This document shows, piece after piece, positions 11,194 to 21,528 of a DNA stretch of 64,000 nucleotides (position 1 is its first letter; each line of letters opens with the position of its first letter). Both the position numbers and the translations under genes were made by a program. The DNA is from Pleurodeles waltl (Eukaryota > Chordata > Amphibia > Caudata > Salamandridae). Where the stretch lies: the NCBI RefSeq assembly GCF_031143425.1, contig NC_090441.1:219848928-219912927 (forward strand), read 5' to 3'. The notes below the pieces were generated by a model. The model saw only the letters and a list, made by a program, of their open reading frames with translations. It did no database searches and was not told where the DNA came from.

Positions 11194-11431
11194 TGCCTGA
11201 AAATAGAATTCTAATCTTGTAAATCAAGGAGGCTATCAATATATCACCCACTTTGTCTGTCCTTTGGTATGTAAAATCGTGAGGGCTGATATCAATTGTA
11301 TATATTGTAAATTTGATTAAAGTGCAGCGTGATAAGGTAGTATAAAGAGATATAAAGTTATAAACATTTTGACGGTCTTATTGTGTATGGTATAATGCTT
11401 ATTTCAGACAATCTTGATTCTCTTTTCACAC
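11194..11431. other. AT-rich stretch, nothing recognised
   Basis: This is AT-rich sequence without a coding frame, repeat match or structured motif that I can name. Confidence 0.4.
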
Positions 11432-12511
11432 TTAGGGGCATATTTACAAGGAGCTTGTGCAGCCATTGAGCCATTTTTTTGATGCACCGGCAGCACAATG
11501 GTAGCTCCTTGTTTACAAGACAACCCTTTTGGCCAGATACGTCACTTTTTTAAGGCCTGCATCAGAAAATACCTGCGTAGGATCCAGTTGCATCACATAA
11601 ATTTTTATGTATGCAGAATGGTTGTTCCATTGGAAAAGCTCACTTACAACTGACAGAGTGATATTCGCCTCCATAAACCAGGTATAGCAACTGAGGCAAT
11701 GGCTGTGTAACAGGAATCTGACCATCTGAAGTCACTTTACACACTGGAATATGTCTGTATTTATCATCTCCACTACTAGTAGTAGGTTTACAAATGTGAG
11801 AATCATGATGTAGGACCCCTTGAGCAAGCTGGGGCCATGCCACCTATGATATCAGTGCAGCAAGGCAATGTGACGTTGTGTACTCCTTGTAAGGGATCGT
11901 CACTTCTCCATGGAGGAAGGGTTCTCCAAGTCCAGGCCAGCATGCTGCAAGGGACAACACATATGTACCCACATAAGGTAGGTAATATATGTATTGACTC
12001 CTTACATTACACTATGTACTTGCATTCACTCACATTACAGTGTCACTCGCTATGTCACACATACTCAGGTCTCCACATGCACATAAGTAGACTATGCCCT
12101 TGTACTACCTTATCTTAGTGCACACTGCTTACACTACATCCAGGACCAATGTGAGATTGTCCAAGGTACTATTCCATCACTTTGCAGTCTTTTACATAGG
12201 CCCGCACACATTAGGCTACTTGCATCAGTCAGAACTGACGCATCGCCTCTGATTTTTGATGCATGGCTGAAGTTGAATCAGTTGTGAGGCCAACTTCAGC
12301 AATGCACTACTTTTGAGGCTGATGCGTTGAGGCAGAGTTCCCACTGATGTGTCAGAATTTCTGACGCATCCTTGGTTCCCTGCGCCATAGTGCCTTGTAT
12401 TGTTAATACGACCAATCCATGGCATCATAACCTGTTTTGATGCAGCACAACTGTTTTTGACGCATCGCTGCCAGAAGGCAGCAATGTGTCAAACCTTGTA
12501 AATGAGGACCT
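11432..12511. mobile_element. MITE-like repeat with ATTTACAAGG terminal motif
   Basis: A left block CTTAGGGGCATATTTACAAG and a right block CCTTGTAAATGAGGACCTTA form an imperfect terminal inverted repeat. The interior contains smaller inverted blocks (CTCCTTGTTTACAAG near 11505, and TGATGCGT/ACGCATC blocks at 12230-12480). No transposase is present. It may be two short elements rather than one. Confidence 0.35.
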
Positions 12512-12790
12512 TAGGGTCTCATTTAGACAGATTTGACATAGTGCAGAGCCACAAGTATTCTTGCTGCACTGCCCTATGCCAAATTGAAAGGGCAGAAATG
12601 CATTGTATCTACGAGATACAGTGCATTTCTGTGCTTTCAGCCAGCGCACAATTTGGGGCTTAGCATCAGTGCAGGCACCCTTCCACCATGCTGCAAGGGT
12701 GTTTGCTTTTTTGGCAGGATTTTTTTGTGTAAGAAGGGACACCTTCCTGCATGGGGTAGCTGGAGGCCGACCTCAGTCAGAGGCAATTAA
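12507..12790. mobile_element. Short hairpin-rich interspersed repeat, copy 1
   Basis: This starts CTTAGGGTCTCATTTAGAC. It shares a sequence order with 13283-13760: a GCAATG or GAAATGC block, a hairpin, CAGGCACCCTTCCACCATG-like text, then GGGACACCTTCCTGCA. Two copies within 1 kb show it is a repeat family. Its type is unknown, and MITE-like is the best guess. Confidence 0.4.
12593..12631. repeat. Hairpin, 18-bp arms, 3-base loop
   Basis: CAGAAATGCATTGTATCT is followed by ACG and then AGATACAGTGCATTTCTG, with one mismatch. It lies inside the repeat at 12507-12790 and is probably part of that element's structure. Confidence 0.7.
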
Positions 12791-12912
12791 ACATGAGCAT
12801 CTTCTACAGGTGTGGTAAGCGCTATATAAATGCAATTTATTGAAAAACATGGAAATCTTCAACGCCTCTTCAGGGGTAGTAAGCGCTATATGAATGCAAT
12901 TTAATAAAAAGC
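12791..12912 (+). repeat. Two-copy tandem repeat, about 64-bp period, SINE- or LINE-tail-like
   Basis: GTAAGCGCTATATAAATGC at 12815 recurs at 12879 as GTAAGCGCTATATGAATGC, each followed by AATTTA, with related text before it (CTTCTACAGG / CTTCAACGCC). GCGCTATATAAATG strings are common in 3' tails of vertebrate SINEs and LINEs, so this may be a duplicated tail. Confidence 0.4.
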
Positions 12913-13282
12913 GTGAAAATCAATAATAACGACAGCCGACAAACAAAAAGTAAGACATATAAGGCCACAAATTAGAAGCTTTGCTGTGGCACAAAAATCA
13001 AACTACTCTTTGGACAATTCTTGCTGCTTATTTTCAGGATGGAGCGGACCTAATTGCTACATTCCATATTACTCAAACTTTTCACCACAAGGGCAAAATG
13101 TAGACTACAGCTCGCTAAAAATTATAAAATAAAAAAAGTAATATTTTGCTTCTAAATTCTTTAGTGTCTATGAGTAGCCTCGCTAACATTAATAAGAAAT
13201 GGAGAAGTCATTCTGGGTCTGGCCTTCAGACAGTGAAAGCTATCTGGTTGCAAAGAATCCATTGTCTCATATACAAAAACTT
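12913..13282. other. No feature recognised
   Basis: This is AT-rich sequence without a convincing coding frame or structured motif. Confidence 0.4.
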
Positions 13283-13760
13283 AGTCCCAAATTTATGTGA
13301 AAAAGGCAGCAATGCTCTGTATCTATGGCATATGGCACATTCCTGTCCTTTCCCACGGCGTTGGAGCCCTCTTAGCAACCTAGCTCCAACGCAAGCACCC
13401 TTGCACCATGGTGTTAGGGTGTCTGCGTTGCATTGTTTTTGTGCTGAAGGGGCACCTTCCTGCACAAAAACAATCCATGGAGGTGTTTTCCTCTTTCTAT
13501 GTGTGATGCAGATATGTCTGCCCTGGGGAGGCATAAGGTTCTGACGTATTTTCAGGTTTACAGATCCTTCTAAATCTGAGAATGTGTCAAAACCCAGGAG
13601 TGTTGTGTAGGAAAACCCACTTCAATGCCCATGAAACGCCTCCCTGATGCAGTGTAAGGCAATGCAGTGATGTGCGCTGCATTGCCTCACACCATATCTA
13701 CACGGCCTTGAAAAGCCATACAAAGTGGCTTTATGTGGCCTCATAAATATGGTTGAAAGT
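13283..13760. mobile_element. Short hairpin-rich interspersed repeat, copy 2
   Basis: This is the same family as 12507-12790: CCCAAATTTATGTG at the left, CAAGCACCCTTGCACCATGG in the middle, GGGGCACCTTCCTGCA to the right, and a GGCCTCATAAATATGG right end that loosely mirrors the left. The short frame 13146-13544 runs across its border and is not a gene. Confidence 0.4.
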
Positions 13761-14663
13761 TTTTCCCACCTATCGATCACCATTGGTTGGCTTTATTGTT
13801 ACTCTCATTGTCTTGCTTCTTATTCGCTGGCTTGCCTTCTATTTCTTGTGTTTGTCCCTCCCCTGAACAATACTCTCTTTACCATCCTTTTTAATGGCTG
13901 ACTTGCATAATTTAAAGGAGCTTCTTTTTGGCTCTACACTTCACCACCAAGACTCATTCCCCCCATTGCTCTGTGTTTCTCCCTCCCCGTCACTTTCTCC
14001 ACTCCATAACTCTGTCCTGCTCAACTCCTCATGCACTGCATTTCACACCCCCTCCCACTCTCTGGTACTCCCCCTACCTGCTCTATGGTTGCCCTCCCAA
14101 GCCTCTACTCCATTTTCTGCCATTTAATTATATTATTGCTTTCATTTTCACAGTTTTTGCATGTTGCAGAAGCTATCACTTACTGTGAGGTCACTCCACT
14201 ATCAAAAAAATAATTTTTGCAAATTGCATTTCATTTTGTTATTCACCAATTTTCATGGCATCTGCTATAGTAGATTGGTAATTTAAAAAAATGGGAATGG
14301 TTCATGTGTCATTCTGTAGGTGCATGCATGATGATTCATGCACACGCATGCATTATCACACATACACATGAAGACAGCAGCAGCCATCAAGTCATTGTGA
14401 CTTTTTTTGCAGATGGTAAAGAGAGCTGGCAAAAAGCATTGACAAAGCCAATAGCTCTAAAACGTAAGTTGTTTTGGCTTTGCCAATGCTTTTTCTTACT
14501 ACGGCAGCAACCGCTCCTTTTCCCCTCTTTCACACTTCTTCTTTTCATTCCTTTCTCTTCCCTTTAATCATTATTCTCCTGATACTTTTCTAGGTATTTT
14601 CCCTCACTGTTAAAACGATGATAGTGTTGAATTTTTGACTATTTTATTTTCAAAACATAGAGG
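13761..14663. other. Unclassified stretch with pyrimidine-rich part and a 21-bp hairpin
   Basis: 13850-14110 is C/T-rich and 14290-14370 has CATG/CACA-rich text. A hairpin at 14431-14494 is listed separately. No coding frame was recognised. Confidence 0.4.
14431..14494. repeat. 64-nt hairpin with 21-bp arms
   Basis: The arm at 14431-14451 (AAAAAGCATTGACAAAGCCA plus A) is the reverse complement of 14474-14494 at 20 of 21 positions, with a 22-nt loop. The geometry resembles a small-RNA precursor or the core of a MITE. Nothing in the sequence decides between these. Confidence 0.6.
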
Positions 14664-15206
14664 TAAGGGCCTGATTAAGAGAAACTTGCAGTGGCAGTCA
14701 GACCACTGCACTCCTGGCAATCAAACTGCCAGAGACAGGCGCCACCACCAGGATCACAGATCCCAACGGGTTGGTGGCGGTCAAAGTCGTGGTCATCCGC
14801 AGCGATGCTGAATTCAGCACCGCCATGCTCATTACGACTTCCCTTTCCGCCGGCCTTTCCATGGCAGGATCCCTGCTTTGAAAAGGCTGCTGGAAAGGCA
14901 GTGTGGAGGCCACGGGGGCCCTGCAATGCCCACTACTATGTCATGGGTAGTACAGGGGTCCTCCTGCCCAGCACCCTCGGGATGCGCATTCCACAGCGTT
15001 GGCCTCGGCTCTCTGAGGAGCTGAGGCCAATGCAGCTGCACTGTTTCCACTGGGCTGGAAACCTTCTAATATGGAGGTTTCTGCCCGTCAGCCCGGTGGT
15101 ACCATTCAGGTAGGGCTGGGGGGCGACCTCCAGCTCTGTGTTGGTCTCCTCCCCACAGGTTTCGAGGGCCCATGGTCAGCCCGCCAAACTTGTAATCAGG
15201 CCCTAA
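14664..15206. mobile_element. MITE-like element with AGGGCCTGATTA inverted ends
   Basis: AGGGCCTGATTA at 14666-14677 and its exact reverse complement TAATCAGGCCCT at 15193-15204 bound 0.54 kb of non-coding, hairpin-rich sequence (TGGCAGT/ACTGCCA-type blocks). No transposase is present. A related start, AGGGCCAGATTTAAAAGG, follows at once at 15205 and is the repeat that received the LTR array. Confidence 0.5.
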
Positions 15207-15224
15207 GGGCCAGATTTAAAAGGC

Positions 15225-15229
15225 CCTTT
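15225..15229. repeat. 5-bp target-site duplication CCTTT, left copy of the whole array
   Basis: CCTTT directly precedes the first LTR and recurs at 51303-51307 directly after the last LTR. The host sequence reads continuously across one copy. Confidence 0.85.
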
Positions 15230-15706
15230 TGTAGGAAAGTACCATCTTGCCTGGCATGTTACCCCCATTTTTCACTGTATATATGTTGTTTTAGTTGTAT
15301 GTGTCACTGGGACCCTGCCAACCAGGGCCCCAGTGCTCATAGGTGTGCCTGACTGTGTTACCTGTGTAGTGACTAACTGTCTCACTGAGGCTCTGCTAAT
15401 CAGAACCTCAGTGGTTATGCTCTCTCATTTCTTTCCAAATTGTCACTAACAGGCTAGTGACCAATTTTACCAATTTACATTGGCATACTGGAACACCCTT
15501 ATAATTCCCTAGTATATGGTACTGAGGTACCCAGGGTATTGGGGTTCCAGGAGATCCCTATGGGCTGCAGCATTTCTTTTGCCACCCATAGGGAGCTCTG
15601 ACAATTCTTACACAGGCCTGCCAGTGCAGCCTGAGTGAAATAATGCACACATTATTTCACAGCCATTTTCACTGCACTTATGTAACTTATAAGTCACCTA
15701 TATGTC

Positions 15707-15729
15707 TAACCTTTACCTGGTAAAGGTTA
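15707..15729. repeat. Perfect palindrome in U3 (11-bp arms)
   Basis: TAACCTTTACC, one base, then GGTAAAGGTTA. It is conserved in the other array LTRs in either orientation (for example near 24026, 32248, 34550, 43260 and 45870). Confidence 0.8.
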
Positions 15730-15842
15730 GGTGCAAAGTTACTTAGTGTGAGGGCACCCTGGCACTAGCCAAGGTGCCCCCACATTGTTCAGGGTCAATT
15801 CCCCGGACTTTGTGAGTGCGAGGACACCATTACATGCGTGCA

Positions 15843-15870
15843 CTACACATAGGTCACTACCTATGTGTAG
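15843..15870. repeat. Palindrome in U3 (11-bp arms, 6-bp spacer)
   Basis: CTACACATAGG, TCACTA, CCTATGTGTAG. Equivalent hairpins exist in every array LTR and, decayed, in the old LTRs near 1012 and 52402. Confidence 0.75.
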
Positions 15871-16441
15871 CTTCACAATGGTAACTCCGAATATGGCCAT
15901 GTAACATGTCTAAGATAATGGAATTGCCCCCTCTATGCCATCCTGGCATTGTTGGTACAATCCCATGATCCCACGGGTCTGTAGCTCAGACCCGGGTACT
16001 GCCAAACTGCATTTTCTGGGGTTTCACTGCAGCTGCTGCTGCTGCCAACCCCTCAGACAGGTTTCTGCCCTCCTGGGGTCAAGCCAGGCTTGTCCCAGGA
16101 TGGCAGAACAAAGGACTTCCTCTGAGAGAGGGTGTTACACCCTCTCCCTTTGGAAAATGGTGTGAAGGCAGGGGAGGAGTAGCCTCCCCCAGCCTCTGGA
16201 AATGCTTTCATGGGCACATTTGTGCCCAATTCTGCATAAGCCAGTCTACACCGGTTCAGGGACCCCTTAGCCCTGCTCTGGCGCGAAACTGGACAAAGGA
16301 AAGGGGAGTGACCACTCGCCTGACCTGCACCTCCCCTGGGAGGTGTCCAGAGCTCCTCCAGTGTGCTCCAGACCTCTGCCATCTTGGAAACAGAGGTGCT
16401 GCTGGCACACTGGACTGCTCTGAGTGGCCAGTGCCACCAGG

Positions 16442-16449
16442 TGACGTCA
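16442..16449. promoter_or_regulatory. Perfect CRE (TGACGTCA) in LTR 1
   Basis: TGACGTCA is the consensus binding site of CREB/ATF factors. It lies about 80 bases before a TATTTAG box and after a CCATCTTGG block that resembles a YY1 site. The same octamer is intact in all other array LTRs: 23303-23310, 31554-31561, 35279-35286, 42147-42154, 43995-44002 and 49522-49529. Promoter use is inferred. Confidence 0.6.
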
Positions 16450-17966
16450 GAGACTCCTTGTGATAGGCTCCTTCAGGTGTTGCTAGCCTATCCTCTCTCC
16501 TAGGTAGCCAAACCCTCTTTTCTAGCTATTTAGGGTCTCTGGGGAAACTTTAGATAACGAATGCAAGAGCTCATCAGAGTTCCTCTGCATCTCTCTCTTC
16601 ACCTTCTGCCAAGGAATCGACTGCTGACCGCGCTGGAAGCCTGCAAAACTGCAACAAAGTAGCAAAGACGACTACTGCAACTCTGTAACGCTGATCCTGA
16701 CGCCTTCTCCACTGTTTTCCTGGTGGTGCATGCTGTGGGGGTAGTCTGCCTCCTCTCTGCACTAGAAGCTCCGAAGAAATCTCCCGTGGGTCAACGGAAT
16801 CTTCCCCCTGCAACCGCAGGCACCAAAGAACTGCATTACCGGTCTCCTGGGTCTCCTCTCAGCACAACGAGCGAGGTCCCTTGAATCCAGCAACTCTGTC
16901 CAAGTGAATCCGACAGTCCAGTGACTCTTCAGTCCAAGTTTGGTGGAGGTAAGTCCTTGCCTCCCCACGCCAGACTGCATTGCTGGGAACCGCGACTTTT
17001 GCAGCTACTCCGGCTTTCGTGCACTTCTGGCCGAAATCCTTTGTGCACAGCCAAGCCTGGGTCCACGGCACTCTAACCTGCATTGCACGACTTTCTAAGT
17101 TGGTCTCCGGCGACGTGGGACTCCTTTGTGCAACTTCGGCAAGCACTGTTTCACGCATCCTTGTTGTGCCTGTTTCTGGCATTTCTGTGGGTGCTACCTG
17201 CTGCTGAGAGGGCTCCTTGTCTTGCACGACGTCCCCTCTGTCCTCAGATGCAATTGGCGACATCCTGGTCCCTCCTGGGCCACAGCAGCATCCAAAAACC
17301 CTTTTTGCACGATTTGCAGCTAGCAAGGCTTGTTGGCTGTATTTCCACGGAAAAACACTTCTGCACAACTCTCCACGGTGTGGGGGATCCATCCTCCAAA
17401 GGGGACATTTCTAGCCCTTGTCGTTCCTGCAGAATCCTAAGTTTCTACTGTCCAGTAGCAGCTTCTTTGCATCCACCTTTGGCATTTCTTGGGCATGTGC
17501 CCATCTCCTACTTGCTTGTGACTTTTGGACTTGGTCCCCTTGTTCCACAGGTACCCTCGTTTGGAAATCCATCGTTGTTGCATTGCTGGTTTGTGTCTTT
17601 CCTGCAGAATTCCCCTATCACGACTTCTTGTCCTTTGGGGAACTTTAGTGCACTTTGCACTCACTTTTCAGGGTCTTGGGGAGGGCTATTTTTCTAACCC
17701 TTACAATTTTGTAATAGTCCCAGCGACCCTCTACAAGGTCACATAGGTTTGGGGTCCATTCGTGGTTCGCATTCCACTTTTGGAGTATATGGTTTGTGTT
17801 GCCCCTATCCCTATGTGTCCCCATTGCATCCTATTGTAACTATACATTGTTTGCACTGTTTTCTAAGACTATACTGCATATTTTTGGTATTGTGTACATA
17901 TAACTTGTGTATAATTGCTATCCTCATACTGAGGATACTCACTGAGATACTTTGGCATATTGTCAT

Positions 17967-17989
17967 AAAAATAAAGTACCTTTATTTTT
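17967..17989. promoter_or_regulatory. Palindromic poly(A) signal in LTR 1
   Basis: AAAAATAAAG, TAC, CTTTATTTTT is a perfect palindrome, so AATAAA is present on the plus strand (17970-17975) and on the minus strand (17981-17986). The arrangement recurs in the other array LTRs, for example at 30007-30029. Confidence 0.75.
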
Positions 17990-18215
17990 AGTATATCTGT
18001 GTATTGTGTTTTCTTATGATATTGTGCAAGTGACACTAGTGGTACTGTAGGAGCTTCACTCGTCTCCTACTTCAGCCTAAGCTGCTCTGCTAAGCTACCA
18101 TTATCTATCAGCCTATGCTGCTAGACACCCTATACACTAATAAGGGATAACTGGGCCTTGTTCAAGGTGCAAGTACCCCTTGGTACTCACTACAAGCCAG
18201 TCCAGCCTCCTACAT

Positions 18216-18234
18216 TGGTTGTGCAGCGGTGGGA
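18216..18234 (+). other. Candidate primer-binding site of unit A
   Basis: TGGTTGTGCAGCGGTGGGA starts 2 bases after the LTR. Its complement ends in CCA, as a tRNA would. GCAGCGGTGGGA fits the acceptor end of vertebrate leucine tRNAs, but the match is interrupted by two extra bases near the CCA end. Versions at 37060 (GAGCAACGGTGGGA) and on the minus strand near 29760-29779 differ slightly. Confidence 0.45.
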
Positions 18235-18486
18235 TAAGTGCTTTGAGACTACTTACCACTCTTGTCATTGTGCTTTTCATAAGAGAAAAATATACAAAAC
18301 AAGATCAGTGTGTGTACACATTGCTAAAAAGTTTTGCATTTCCTCTTTTCACTCTTTTCTAAGTGCTGAAAAGTACTTCTAACTTTCTAAAAAGTTCTTA
18401 AAAAGTTTTAAAAGTGTTTTTCTGTCTTTCTAAAAGTTCTGAAAAACTTTTTCTTCACTTTTTCTGTCACTTAAACTCTTTCTAAA

Positions 18487-20771
18487 ATGTCTGGCACAGG
18501 CCAAAATGTTGATCTGTCCAAACTTGCATATGACCACCTTAGCTGGAAAGGAGCAAGGAGTCTCTGTTACAAAGAGATTTGAGTGTAGGGAAGAATCCTT
18601 CTTTGGAATTGTTGCTTAATATGCTTAGAGAACAAGATAAGGCCATAGGGGCCACATCTGGTGAAAAAGCAGCAAATGGTTCCCAATCTGATCCAGGGAC
18701 TCCCCCAGGACAAGATTCAGGAAAGAAACTTCTCAGCCTGCCCATTACTAGACAGTCTAGCATAGTTGGTACAGAGGTTGAATCACACCATACAGATGGT
18801 GTGCTCTCACATTACACTGTTAGCCATGCTGTTAGGGTGCCTTCTGTAAGGGACAGGTCTCCTTCTGTCCATTCTCACCATACTTCTGTGTCTAGGAATG
18901 TCCCTCCCACCCACCCTGATGACAGATTGTAAGAAAGGGAGCTCAATAGATTGAGAGTGGAACAAACCAGACTGAAGCTTAAGAAGCAACAGCTGGATTT
19001 GGATAGACAGACCTTAGAAGTAGAGAAGGAGAGACAGAGGTTGGGTTTAGAAACCCATGGTGGCAGCAGCAGTATTCCCCATAGTCATCCTGCAAGAGAG
19101 CATGATTCAAAGAATCTGCACAAGATAGTTCCCCCTTATAAGGAGGGGGATGACATTAACAAGTGGTTTGCTGCACTTGAGAGGGCCTGTGTTGTACAGG
19201 ATGTCCCTCAAAGGCAGTGGGCTGCTATCCTATGGCTATCATTTAGTGGAAAAGGTAGGGATAGGCTCCTTACTGTGAAAGAAAGTGATGCCAATAATTT
19301 TACAGTTCTTAAGAATGCACTCCTGGATGGTTATGGCTTAACCACTGAACAATACAGGATAAGGTTCAGAGAGACCAAAAAGGAGTCTTCACAAGACTGT
19401 GTTGATTTTGTTGACCATTCAGTGAAGGCCTTGGAGGGGTGGTTACATGGCAGTAAAGTTTCTGATTATGACAGCCTGTATAACTTGATCCTGAGAGAGC
19501 ATATTCTCAATAATTGTGTGTCTGATTTGTTGCACCAGTACTTGGTGGAGTCTGATCTGACCTCTCCCCAAGAATTGGGAAAGAAGGCAGACAAATGGGT
19601 CAGAACAAGGGTGAACAGAGAAGTTCATACAGGGGGTGACAAAGATGGCAATAACAAGAAGGATGGTAAGTCTTCTGAGAAGGGTGGGGACAAATTTAAA
19701 AATGAGTCTTCATCAGGCCCACAAAAGAACTCTGGTGGGGTTGGTGGGCCCAAATCCTCTTCTAATCAAAATAAAGAAAAGAAACCATGGTGCTATTTAT
19801 GTAAAATAAAAGGCCATTGGACAACAGATCCCAGTTGTCCAAAGAAAAGCACCAAGCCTCCTACCACTACAACCCCTACTGCTACACCTAGTGTCCCTAC
19901 TAATAGCAGTGGTGGTGGGAGCAAACCTACTAATAGCCAATCCAAGGGAGTAGCTGGGCTCACTATTGGTAACTTAGTTGGGGTTGGTCTGATTAGGGAG
20001 ACCACAGAGGCTGTGTTAGTCTCTGAGGGGGCTATTGATTTAGCCACCTTGGTTGCTTGTCCCCTTAACATGGATAAGTACAAGCAACTACCCCTAATAA
20101 ATGGTGTTGAGTTTCAGGCCTACAGGGACACTGGTGCCAGTGTGACTATGGTCATAGAGAAACTGGTCCACCCTGAACAACACCTACTTGGTCACCAGTA
20201 CCAAGTAACCTATGCTCACAACAACACACTTAGCCACCGCATGGCTGTTGTAAATCTCAACTGGGGGGGGGTTACTGGTCCAAAGAAAGTTGTGGTAGCC
20301 TCAGATTTACCTGTAGACTGTCTACTAGGAAATTATTTGGAGACATCAGCTTGGTCAGATGTGGAGTTGGAGGCCCATGCAGCAATTCTGGGCATTCCAG
20401 GGCATATTTTTGCTTTAACCAGGACTCAGGCCAAAAAGCAAAAAGGACAGGGAAGCTTGGATCCTGGAACAATGGACAAAGTGCTCCCTAAAGCTAGGGC
20501 TAGTAGAAGTAAAAGACTTCCTACTATCCCTCCCTCTACAGTGGATTCTACTTCTGAGGAAGAAGAATTCCCTCCCTGTGCAGAACCTACACCAGAGGAG
20601 CTTGAAGCAGGCACTGCTGAGCCTTTGGGTGAAGGGGGGCCTGCCAGAGAGGAGCTGAGTGTGGCACAGCAAACCTGTCCCACATTAGAGGGTCTGAGAC
20701 AGCAAGCTGTCAAACAGGCTAATGGGGATGTCAGTGACTCTCACAGAGTCTACTGGGAGGACAACCTCTAG
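18487..20771 (+). pseudogene. Unit A gag and protease region, disabled
   Basis: From the ATG at 18487 this follows the same order as the intact minus-strand polyprotein: N-terminal small domain, coiled coil, capsid, zinc knuckle, retropepsin with DTGAS. It is broken by a sequence change near 18565-18580 that shifts frame, a stop at 18930-18932, and a stop at 20769-20771. The longest open stretch is 18951-20771 (606 codons), starting at an internal methionine in the coiled coil. The knuckle reads CX2CX4HX6C as in the other copies. The G-run at 20263-20271 keeps nine bases, so the protease frame is intact here. The element could not make its own Gag-Pol. Confidence 0.88.
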
Positions 20772-21528
20772 TACACTGAGGCAAGGGATCCTAAACCTGG
20801 AGCTGCCAGGAGATTAGTGATTCCTCAGGATTACAGAAAGTTCCTCCTAACACTGGCTCAGGACATTCCCCTAGCTGGGCATCTAGGACGAATGAAAACA
20901 TGGGACAGGCTTGTTCCCTTGTTTCATTGGCCTAGAATGTCTGAGGACACAAAAGAGTTTTGTAAGTCCTGTGAAACCTGTCAAGCCAGTGGCAAGAGAG
21001 GTGGCACTCCAAAGGCACCCCTTATTCCACTGCCTGTGGTTGGGGTTCCCTTTGAAAGGGTAGGGGTTGACATAGTTGGCCCCCTTGACCCTCCTACTGC
21101 TTCAGGCAATAGGTTTATCTTGGTGGTAGTGGACCATGCCACAAGATACCCTGAAGCTATTCCTCTCAGGGCCACTACAGCTCCTGCAGTGGCAAAGGCC
21201 CTCCTGGGAATCTTTTCCAGGGTGGGCTTCTCAAAAGAGGTGGTATCAGACAGAGGAAGCAATTTCATGTCTGCTTACTTGAAGGCCATGTGGAAGGAGT
21301 GTGGTGTAACGTACAACTTCACTACACCCTATCATCCACAAACAAATGGACTGGTAGAGAGATTTAACAAAACTCTCAAAGGCATGATTATGGGTCTCCG
21401 TGAAAAACTACGCAGGAGATGGGATATCCTGTTGCCATGCCTCCTTTTTGCCTACAAGGAGGTACCCCAAAAAGGAGTGGGCTTCAGCCCCTTTGAACTT
21501 CTTTTTGGACACCCTGTTAGGGGTCCAC
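20772..21528 (+). pseudogene. Unit A integrase region, cut by the minus-strand insertion
   Basis: The open frame at 20817-21533 (238 codons) covers the H2C2 zinc finger (AGHLG ... CKSCETC) and the integrase core. Catalytic residues are visible in VDIVGP, SDRGSNF and NGLVERF, the last two acidic residues being separated by 35 residues. The coding sequence stops at the TCCAC target site 21524-21528. The C-terminal integrase part and the start of the reverse transcriptase are absent from this unit, because the sequence beyond the insertion resumes only at the reverse transcriptase N-terminus. Confidence 0.88.

Larger units (their letters stand above)
15230..18214 (+). mobile_element. LTR 1 of the tandem Gmr1-type array (2985 bp)
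   Basis: This starts TGTAGGAAAG and ends CTCCTACA, giving 7-bp terminal inverted repeats (TGTAGGA/TCCTACA). It is nearly identical to 34067-37058 and 48319-51302. The inferred layout is a U3 with three palindromes, a perfect CRE at 16442-16449, a TATTTAG box near 16528, a GTAAGT splice-donor-like site at 16949, an acceptor-like TTCCACAG ending 17550, and a poly(A) signal at 17970-17975. No conserved protein frame is inside it. At 3 kb it is long for a Ty3-type LTR. Confidence 0.93.

Noticed and set aside
16859..17697. 177- and 204-codon frames inside the LTRs (and counterparts in the other LTRs)
   Set aside because: Frame and length change between sister LTRs and no domain is recognisable.
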